Assembly (NCBI GenBank): GCA_035456265.1
Contig: DATIDP010000225.1
Span: 1-16,871 of the forward strand
DNA length: 16,871 bases
From: DASUPK01 sp035456265
GTDB lineage: Bacteria; Actinomycetota; Thermoleophilia; Solirubrobacterales; 70-9
Direction of reading: 5' to 3'
A program made the position numbers and the translations under genes. Numbering within the stretch: the stretch's first letter is position 1; every line of letters starts with the position of its first letter. The notes beneath the pieces are model-generated. The model ran no database searches. It saw only the letters and a program-made list of their open reading frames with translations, and had not been told where the DNA came from. This document shows positions 6,160 through 11,507 of the stretch, piece by piece.

Positions 6160-7254
6160 GTGACTGGCTCAGTGCTCGCGGTGGTGGGGGCGCGGCCCAA
6201 CTTCGTCAAGGCGGCGCCGGTGATCGCCGCCCTGAAGGAGACCGAGGGCGTCTCCGTCCGCGTCCTCCACACCGGCCAGCACTACGACCGGGCGCTCTCG
6301 GGCGGCTTCATCGAGCGGCTCGGCATGCGCGAGCCCGACGCGAACCTCGAGGTCGGCTCGGGGACGCACGCCGAGCAGACGGCCGGCGTCCTGACCGGGA
6401 TCGAGAAGGACCTGCTCGCCCACCCCGCGGACGTGGTGCTCGTGCCCGGCGACGTCAACTCCACCATGGGCGCCGCCATCGCGGCGACCAAGCTCCACGT
6501 CGGGGTCGCCCACATCGAGTCGGGCCTGCGCTCGCGCGATTGGGGGATGCCCGAGGAGGTGAATCGGGTCGTCACCGACCGGATCTCCGACCTTCTCCTC
6601 TGCACCTCCGAGGACGCCGTCGAGAACCTGGCCGCCGAGGGGATCACCGGCGACGGGGTGAAGCTCGTCGGCAACACGATGATCGACAGCCTCTTCCGGC
6701 TGCTGGAGGGAGTCGACCGCGCGGAGCTGCTCGAGCAGAACCAGCTCGAGTCCCGCGACTTCGTGCTGGTCACGCTGCACCGCCCGGCCCTCGTCGACGA
6801 CCCGGAGCTGCTCGGCCCGACGATGGACGTGCTCGGCGAGATCGGCGGGGACATGCCGGTGATCTTCCCCGTCCACCCCCGGACCCGGGGCCGCCTCGAG
6901 GGCATGGGCTACTCCGCCACCGGCAAGGTGACGCTCGCCGAGCCGATGGACTACACAGACTTCATCGGTCTGGAGGCCGAGGCCCGGCTGGTCGTCACCG
7001 ACTCGGGCGGCGTGCAGGAGGAGACCAGCGTGCTCGGCACGCCGTGTCTCACCTACCGGACCACGACTGAGCGCCCGGTGACGATCGAGCTCGGCACCAA
7101 CGAGCTGGTCGGCGTCGATCCGCAGGCGCTCCGGGAGGCGGCGGAGCGGGAGCTCGGCGAGGAAGTGCCGGCCGACCCGCCCGAGATCCCCCTCTGGGAC
7201 GGCAAGGCGGGACCGCGCGCGGCGGCGGCGGTGGTGGCCTTCCTGAAGGGCTGA
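6160..7254 (+). CDS. wecB: UDP-N-acetylglucosamine 2-epimerase (non-hydrolysing)
   Basis: The product is 364 aa, normal for the bacterial non-hydrolysing enzyme with a GT-B fold. GARPNFVKAAP is at 10-20, TGQHYD at 38-43, PGDVNS at 96-101 (D98), HIESGLRSRD at 118-127 (E120), PEEVNR at 131-136 (E132, R136), H207 in LVTLHRP, and DSGGVQEE at 281-288 followed by TTERPVT. These match the catalytic residues known from E. coli WecB (Asp95, Glu117, Glu131, Arg135, His213). The enzyme interconverts UDP-GlcNAc and UDP-ManNAc in the cytosol for cell-wall teichoic acid-like polymers, linkage units or exopolysaccharide. One oddity is that the usual HRxEN segment after the catalytic His reads HRPALVDD. The start is GTG 6160, with a TACGGT box just upstream and no Shine-Dalgarno. 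No other glycan genes adjoin it. A close relative acting on another UDP-HexNAc is possible. Confidence 0.9.
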   Translation: MTGSVLAVVGARPNFVKAAPVIAALKETEGVSVRVLHTGQHYDRALSGGFIERLGMREPDANLEVGSGTHAEQTAGVLTGIEKDLLAHPADVVLVPGDVNSTMGAAIAATKLHVGVAHIESGLRSRDWGMPEEVNRVVTDRISDLLLCTSEDAVENLAAEGITGDGVKLVGNTMIDSLFRLLEGVDRAELLEQNQLESRDFVLVTLHRPALVDDPELLGPTMDVLGEIGGDMPVIFPVHPRTRGRLEGMGYSATGKVTLAEPMDYTDFIGLEAEARLVVTDSGGVQEETSVLGTPCLTYRTTTERPVTIELGTNELVGVDPQALREAAERELGEEVPADPPEIPLWDGKAGPRAAAAVVAFLKG

Positions 7255-7258
7255 TTCT

Positions 7259-7287
7259 CTGAAAAGCCCGCATGACGGCGGTAGTTT
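7259..7287 (+). promoter_or_regulatory. Predicted promoter for the NTF2-like gene
   Basis: CTGAAA (7259-7264) and TAGTTT (7282-7287) are separated by 17 nt, and the -10 ends 10 nt before ATG 7298. The alternative TTG start at 7286 would overlap the -10 box, which favours ATG 7298. Confidence 0.35.
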
Positions 7288-7297
7288 GCTGCGGGGA

Positions 7298-7759
7298 ATG
7301 GAACGGGAGGAGATGCAGCGCCTGTTCGAGCAGCACCGCGACGCCGAGGCGGCGCGCGACTACGAGGGCATCGTCGAGACCTTCGTCGAGGACTGCTTTC
7401 TGGAGACGCATGCCCTCGGGCTGCGCAGTGAAGGCAGGGAGAACGTGCGGAGGACCTACGAAGAGGGTTACTTCGCGGCGTTCCCCGACCTCGCGCCCGA
7501 CGACGTGGGTTCGGCCTTCGGAGATGACGTCATGGTCGTCTGGGGAACCCTCGAGGGAACGAGCGGCGGGGAGTGGCTCGGAGTGCCGCCGTCGGGCAAG
7601 TCATTCTCGGTGCCTTTCGCGAATGTCACGCCGTTCAGGGACGGGCGCATGTGGGGTGAGACCATCTACTTCGACCTGGCAACGCTCTGCGAGCAGGCCG
7701 AGCTGCCACTCGACGAGATTCGGGCGGCGGCGAAACAGCGGTCCTCCGGCCAGGACTGA
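7298..7759 (+). CDS. NTF2-like / SnoaL-type ester cyclase family protein
   Basis: The product is 153 aa from ATG 7298; an in-frame TTG at 7286 would add four residues but overlaps a probable -10 box. The pattern is that of the SnoaL/NTF2 alpha+beta barrel: an N-terminal helix (MQRLFEQHRDAEAARDYEGIVETFVEDC), the strand FLETHALGLRSEGRENVRRTYEEGYFAAFPDL, then beta strands with VMVVWGTLEGTSGGEWLGVPPSGKSFSVPFANVTPFRDGRM and ETIYFDLATL. The 'GVPPSGKSF' and 'F..G.M..E..YFD' blocks are typical of the SnoaL-like polyketide cyclase/ester cyclase group. Such proteins bind small hydrophobic ligands; many are not enzymes. A second NTF2-like gene follows 23 bp later, so the two are probably co-transcribed. 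No substrate can be assigned. Confidence 0.8.
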   Translation: MEREEMQRLFEQHRDAEAARDYEGIVETFVEDCFLETHALGLRSEGRENVRRTYEEGYFAAFPDLAPDDVGSAFGDDVMVVWGTLEGTSGGEWLGVPPSGKSFSVPFANVTPFRDGRMWGETIYFDLATLCEQAELPLDEIRAAAKQRSSGQD

Positions 7760-7782
7760 GATCGGCGGATGCTCCGGAAGCG

Positions 7783-8214
7783 ATGTCGAAGCAGAACGTC
7801 GAGATCTGGCGCGAAAACCTCGAGGGACAGCTCGCCGCTCTCGCTGCCGGTATGAGCCCGGAAGCGACGATCTCCGAGATGGCGGAGATCTGGGATCAGA
7901 GGATCGAACTGGATGCGTCCGACGCCGCCGTCTTGGACCTCAAACGGGTCTACCGGGGAGCCGACCAGGTACGACAGTTCTGGCAGGAGTGGTTTTCCGC
8001 CTGGGAGACCGTCCAGTACGAATACGAGCTGCTCGATGCCGGGGAGCGCGTGGTCATGCTGCTGGACCTGAAGATGCGGGGCCGCGCAACGGGCATCGAG
8101 TTGCCGTTTGGGGAGTTCGCCTGGGTGAGCACCTTCAAGGACGGGCTGGTCACCCACGTGAAGCTCCACATGAGCCAGGCGGAGGCCCTCGAATCCGTCG
8201 GGCTATCGCCGTGA
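7783..8214 (+). CDS. NTF2-like (SnoaL-like) protein
   Basis: The product is 143 aa. It starts MSKQNVEIWRENLEG, a common opening of actinobacterial SnoaL-like proteins. The middle contains WDQRIELDASDAAVLDLKRVYRGADQVRQFWQEWFSAWETVQYEYELL, in which Y-R-G and the W-x-F helix precede the central strands, and the C-terminal strands are GEFAWVSTFKDGLVTHVKLHM. These positions fit a single NTF2-like domain with a ligand pocket. There is no obvious catalytic Asp/His pair that would identify a cyclase, limonene epoxide hydrolase or ketosteroid isomerase. A GGAAG precedes the ATG at short spacing. It is 23 bp after another NTF2-like gene and shares little sequence with it, so the pair is unlikely to be a recent duplication. 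The ligand is unknown. Confidence 0.8.
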   Translation: MSKQNVEIWRENLEGQLAALAAGMSPEATISEMAEIWDQRIELDASDAAVLDLKRVYRGADQVRQFWQEWFSAWETVQYEYELLDAGERVVMLLDLKMRGRATGIELPFGEFAWVSTFKDGLVTHVKLHMSQAEALESVGLSP

Positions 8215-8253
8215 CCGGTCCGGGCGAGATCTCTCAATTTGGATAAGCGGCAG

Positions 8254-8266
8254 GAGCCGTTGGCTC
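8254..8266. terminator. Small hairpin after the NTF2-like gene pair
   Basis: GAGCC (8254-8258) pairs with GGCTC (8262-8266) across GTT. It is the only stem seen in the 71-bp gap before the next gene. It is short and has no T-tract, so its role is uncertain. Confidence 0.2.
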
Positions 8267-8285
8267 GCGGACGAATGCCCGCAAC

Positions 8286-8834
8286 ATGGAGAGCGCAAGC
8301 CGCACGCTGGTGATGTCAGCGCCCGAGCTCTGGGAGCTGATCGACCAGCCCGACCGCATGCAGGGGCTGATGTGCGCCCTGATCGGCCGGGCGACGGAGG
8401 TGACGGTGAACGAACGGCAGCCCGAGTCGTTCCTGCGCTGGGAGGCCACCGAGGGTGGCGCCGACGCCTGGATCGAGGTGCGGCTGGCCGAGAAGGGCTG
8501 GGGCACGAACGTGAAGCTCAGGGCCGAGAACGGCGGTGGCCCGACCAAGCTCGAGGGTTGGCTGGACGCGGTCCTCGATGAGCTGGCGACGCCCCAGAAG
8601 CGCCCTTTCGAGGGGACGGACGCACCGCCGCCGGAGAGACCGGCCGAGGAACCCGCGCCGGTACCGGCCCGGGTCGCAGACGTAGCCGTTGCCCGGTCGC
8701 CTGAGCCGGAGCCGGTGACACCGGCCGCCGGGACGCCGGAACCGGAGGCGCCCGAGCCCGGGACGCCCGAGCCGGAGACCAGCGGACCCGAGCCCGCCAG
8801 GCAGGGCAAGCTGCGCCGCTTCTTCGGGCTCTAG
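8286..8834 (+). CDS. SRPBCC-like small protein with Pro/Glu-rich tail
   Basis: The product is 182 aa. Residues 1-105 look like a small SRPBCC/START-like domain: SRTLVMSAPELWELIDQPDRMQGLM fits the first strand plus the 'alpha between strands' region, EVTVNERQPESFLRWEA and AWIEVRLAEKGWGTNVKLRAE give alternating strands, and the helix LEGWLDAVLDELATP would be the long C-terminal helix. Residues about 110-171 are low-complexity and acidic, with repeated PEP/PE units. The last eleven residues are basic and aromatic, RQGKLRRFFGL, and could bind a membrane or partner. No signal peptide is visible, so it is probably cytosolic. It ends 44 bp before the methylmalonyl-CoA mutase gene on the same strand, but that gene appears to have its own promoter. 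The SRPBCC assignment is tentative and no ligand can be proposed. Confidence 0.65.
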   Translation: MESASRTLVMSAPELWELIDQPDRMQGLMCALIGRATEVTVNERQPESFLRWEATEGGADAWIEVRLAEKGWGTNVKLRAENGGGPTKLEGWLDAVLDELATPQKRPFEGTDAPPPERPAEEPAPVPARVADVAVARSPEPEPVTPAAGTPEPEAPEPGTPEPETSGPEPARQGKLRRFFGL

Positions 8835-8866
8835 CCCGGCTTCGGCCCTCTCGAAGCACCCCTATC

Positions 8867-8872
8867 TATCCT
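8867..8872 (+). promoter_or_regulatory. -10-like box, leaderless start of mutase gene
   Basis: TATCCT (8867-8872) ends 6 nt before ATG 8879, so initiation 7 nt after the box would fall on the A of the start codon. The same hexamer precedes the gene at 2440. No convincing -35 or Shine-Dalgarno is seen. Confidence 0.4.
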
Positions 8873-8878
8873 GTCCGC

Positions 8879-10594
8879 ATGGCCACCCGGCCGAAGGACG
8901 AGGCGAAGACCGAGGGGGCGCACGGGAAGACGTCTGACGGCTCCCCCGACGCCGACCGCCAGCAGGCGGCGGTCGACGAGGACCTCCATCGCTACATCGC
9001 CCCGGTCGGCGGTCCCGACGACGAGCGGCGGATCACCGACTCCGGGATCGAGATCAAGCGCCTCTACGAGGAGGACGACGTCAAGCCCGGCCTGCGGGAG
9101 CGGCTCGGCGAGCCGGGCGAGTACCCCTACACCCGCGGCATCCACCCCGGCATGTACCGCGACCGGCTCTGGACGATGCGCCAGTACGCCGGCTTCGCCA
9201 GCCCCGAGGACACAAACGAGCGCTACCGCTACCTGACCGAGCACGGCTCGACCGGTCTCTCGATGGCCTTCGACCTGCCCACCCAGCTCGGCCGGGACTC
9301 CGACGATCCGCTCTGCGCCGGAGAGGTCGGCCGCACCGGCGTCCCCATCGACACGCTCGAGGACATGCGGATCTGCTTCGACCAGATCGACCTCGGCGAG
9401 GTCTCGACGTCGATGACGATCAACGCCCCTGCGGCGATCCTGCTGCTGCTCTACGAGCTGGTCGGCGAGGAGCAGGGGGTGCCGGCGGCGGAGCTGCGCG
9501 GCACGGTCCAGAACGACGTGCTCAAGGAGTACGTGTCGCGCGGCAACTACATCTTCCCGCCGGAGCCGACGATGCGGCTCACCACCGACATCTTCGCCTA
9601 CTGCAACGAGAACGTCCCGAAGTGGAACACGATCTCGATCTCCGGCTACCACATGCGCGAGAAGGGGTGCTCGGCGGTCCAGGAGGTCGCCTTCACCCTC
9701 GCCAACGCGATCGCCTACGTGCAGGCGGGGATCGACGCCGGCCTCGACGTCGACAAGTTCGGCCGCCGGCTCGCCTTCTTCTTCAACGGCCACAACAACG
9801 TCTTCCAGGAGATCGCCAAGTTCCGGGCCGTCCGCCGGATGTGGGCCAAGATCATGCGCGAGCGGTTCGGCGCCAGCGACGAGAAGGCGCAGATGATCCG
9901 CTTCCACACCCAGACCGGAGGGGTCACCCTCCAGGCGCAGCAGCCCGAGGTCAACATCATCCGCGTCGCGCTCCAGGGCTTCGCGGCGGTCGCGGGCGGC
10001 ACTCAGTCCCTCCACACCAACGGCTTCGACGAGGCCCTCGCCCTCCCCACGGAGCGCTCCGCCCGGATCGCGCTGCGCACCCAGCAGGTGCTCGCACACG
10101 AGTCCGGCGTCGCGGACACCGTCGATCCCTTCGCCGGCTCCTACTTCGTGGAGTCGCTCACCGACGAGATCGAGGAGCGCTCCTGGGAGCTGATGAAGAA
10201 GGTCGAGGACCTGGGCGGGTCGGTGAACGCCCTGGAGTTCATCCAGAAGGAGATCGAGGAGTCCGCGATCTCCTACCAGGAGCGCTACCGCACCGGCCAG
10301 GACATCATCGTCGGCGTCAACAAGTACGTCACCGACCAGGTCGACGACGTCGACATCCTCAAGGTCGACCCCGAGTCGGAGAAGCGCCAGCTTGCGCGCC
10401 TCGAGAAATGGAAGGAGAACCGCGATCAGGCCGAGGTCGAGAAGCGGCTCGAAGAGTTGCGTGACGTGGCCCGCGGCGAGGGCAACCTGCTGCCGCCGAT
10501 CAAGGAGGCGCTGCGCGCCGGCGGCTCGATCGGCGAGGTCTGCAACGCGATGCGCGACGTCTTCGGCGAGTACCGGGGCGGCGCGTTCTTCTAG
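8879..10594 (+). CDS. Methylmalonyl-CoA mutase, large catalytic subunit
   Basis: The 571-aa protein contains the whole substrate-binding TIM barrel but lacks the C-terminal B12-binding domain (no DxHxxG motif). It must pair with a separate small subunit that is not in this window. TRGIHPGMY is at 85-93, RQYAGF at 101-106, GLSMAFDLPTQ at 126-136, QNDVLKEYVSRGNY at 211-224 and SISGYHM at 253-259. By alignment from memory with the Propionibacterium enzyme, Tyr89, Arg207 and His244 correspond to Y103, R221 and H258. Isobutyryl-CoA mutase has Phe and Gln at the first two positions and 2-hydroxyisobutyryl-CoA mutase has Ile at the first, so methylmalonyl-CoA is the likely substrate. The reaction is adenosylcobalamin-dependent rearrangement of (R)-methylmalonyl-CoA to succinyl-CoA. 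The N-terminal 30 residues are polar and probably disordered. Propionyl-CoA carboxylase genes lie 4 kb downstream on the same strand. Confidence 0.93.
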   Translation: MATRPKDEAKTEGAHGKTSDGSPDADRQQAAVDEDLHRYIAPVGGPDDERRITDSGIEIKRLYEEDDVKPGLRERLGEPGEYPYTRGIHPGMYRDRLWTMRQYAGFASPEDTNERYRYLTEHGSTGLSMAFDLPTQLGRDSDDPLCAGEVGRTGVPIDTLEDMRICFDQIDLGEVSTSMTINAPAAILLLLYELVGEEQGVPAAELRGTVQNDVLKEYVSRGNYIFPPEPTMRLTTDIFAYCNENVPKWNTISISGYHMREKGCSAVQEVAFTLANAIAYVQAGIDAGLDVDKFGRRLAFFFNGHNNVFQEIAKFRAVRRMWAKIMRERFGASDEKAQMIRFHTQTGGVTLQAQQPEVNIIRVALQGFAAVAGGTQSLHTNGFDEALALPTERSARIALRTQQVLAHESGVADTVDPFAGSYFVESLTDEIEERSWELMKKVEDLGGSVNALEFIQKEIEESAISYQERYRTGQDIIVGVNKYVTDQVDDVDILKVDPESEKRQLARLEKWKENRDQAEVEKRLEELRDVARGEGNLLPPIKEALRAGGSIGEVCNAMRDVFGEYRGGAFF

Positions 10595-10603
10595 AGCGGC
10601 AAG

Positions 10604-10627
10604 GGGGCGGCGCCGAAGCGCCGCCCC
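10604..10627. terminator. Perfect 10-bp GC hairpin between convergent genes
   Basis: GGGGCGGCGC (10604-10613) pairs perfectly with GCGCCGCCCC (10618-10627) around a 4-nt loop. Read on the minus strand the loop is C(UUCG)G, a very stable tetraloop. It lies in the 58-bp gap between the mutase gene and a convergent gene, so it can serve both. There is no U-tract on either side. Confidence 0.6.
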
Positions 10628-10652
10628 TCCATCGCCGGATTCGGGTCGGTAT

Positions 10653-11327
10653 CTAGTTCGCCAGGCAGCTGGCCCAGGGGAACAACCCCGCGCTCGATCC
10701 GCTGGTGTTCCTTCCCGTGACCACCCACTGCGTGAAGAACTCACCAGGGTTGCCGCTGGGGGCGTTGGCGGTGACCGTGAGGCCAGCCGCGGTGCTTCCC
10801 CACGCGTAGCCACCAGCGATCAGCTGCTCGCCGGCCGGGCAACCGACGGTCACCGTGGCGGCGGTGTTGTTCGCGACGGTCGTGCCGGTGCCGATGACCG
10901 AATGCACGCCCTTCAGCGCCGTGTCGCCGACGCTGCCGATGCCGAGCTGGAGCGACCCTACGCTGCTCTCGATGATCTCGCTGGCACCGACGGCGTCGGG
11001 GGCGATCTTGGCTTCGTTCACCGCGTCCGTCCCGATCGTCGGGTTCGGATAGGTCCCGGTCAGATCCCCACCGGCCGGACCGCTGGGCGGCCCCGACACC
11101 GTGGTGTTCGTGGTGGTGTTCGTCCCCGTCTGCCGGCCCTCAAGCGCGGCAACCCGCTTCTTCAGGCTCTTCACCTGCTTCGCCAGGCTGGCGCTCTTCG
11201 TCGCGACCGGGCCCTCGGCGCCGTTCGCAAACGCCACCGGCATCGCGACCAACGCCGCGACCGCGGCGGCCAGGAGGCACTGGGTCAGACGAGACGTGCT
11301 CTTTCGTTCCTTGTTCTTGGTGCTCAT
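10653..11327 (-). CDS. Secreted coiled-coil surface protein with GGDLTGTYPNP motif
   Basis: The product is 224 aa. The basic N-terminus (KNKERKSTSR) leads into a hydrophobic core at 15-33 and an AFANGAEG cleavage-like site, so it is exported by Sec. Residues about 44-64 (KSASLAKQVKSLKKRVAALEGRQ) have heptad-like Leu/Val spacing and form a short coiled coil, followed by a Thr/Asn-rich linker. GGDLTGTYPNPTIG at 86-99 is a motif known from phage tail-fibre and bacterial surface proteins. DAVNEAKIAPDAVGASEI resembles repeats in collagen-like and tail-type stalk proteins. The C-terminal domain (about 140-224) has two Cys, 163 and 221, that could form a disulfide. A trimeric stalk plus a small head is a reasonable inference. 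It diverges from the LAL regulator by 180 bp and converges on the mutase gene. Function unknown. Confidence 0.8.
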   Translation of the reverse strand: MSTKNKERKSTSRLTQCLLAAAVAALVAMPVAFANGAEGPVATKSASLAKQVKSLKKRVAALEGRQTGTNTTTNTTVSGPPSGPAGGDLTGTYPNPTIGTDAVNEAKIAPDAVGASEIIESSVGSLQLGIGSVGDTALKGVHSVIGTGTTVANNTAATVTVGCPAGEQLIAGGYAWGSTAAGLTVTANAPSGNPGEFFTQWVVTGRNTSGSSAGLFPWASCLAN

Positions 11328-11495
11328 TGGTATCGATCCATCCCTTGGGGTTCTGACTCATCCTTGGTCGCCGCGGACCCCAGAGCCCGGCGATTTGGCT
11401 TATGGCGAGCACTTTGCCCGCGCCGATCCCTGACCGCATCGGGCGTTTCCCCACACTTGCAGCGCCGACCCCTATTCCGCGCGTGGAATTTCTGA

Positions 11496-11505
11496 GACGA
11501 TCGTC
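11496..11505. promoter_or_regulatory. Perfect palindrome directly before the LAL regulator start
   Basis: GACGATCGTC is a perfect 10-bp palindrome that ends 2 nt before the ATG at 11508, where a ribosome site would normally be. No Shine-Dalgarno is visible. It may be an operator that blocks the start region, or a chance occurrence. The rest of the 180-bp divergent gap (11328-11507) shows no clear -35/-10 pair. Confidence 0.25.
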
Positions 11506-11507
11506 AC

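Noticed and set aside
6045..7070. 341-codon plus-strand frame overlapping the SDR and 2-epimerase genes
   Set aside because: It is dominated by Arg/Gly/Pro, typical of an out-of-frame read of GC-rich DNA.
8831..10813. 660-codon minus-strand open frame opposite the mutase gene
   Set aside because: It is a mirror frame of a highly GC-biased gene, rich in Val/Asp/Leu/Arg with no domain pattern; the plus-strand mutase is unambiguous.
10653..11327. Prophage tail-fibre gene
   Set aside because: It has a Sec signal peptide and no phage genes around it; the GGDLTGTYPNP motif also occurs in bacterial surface proteins.
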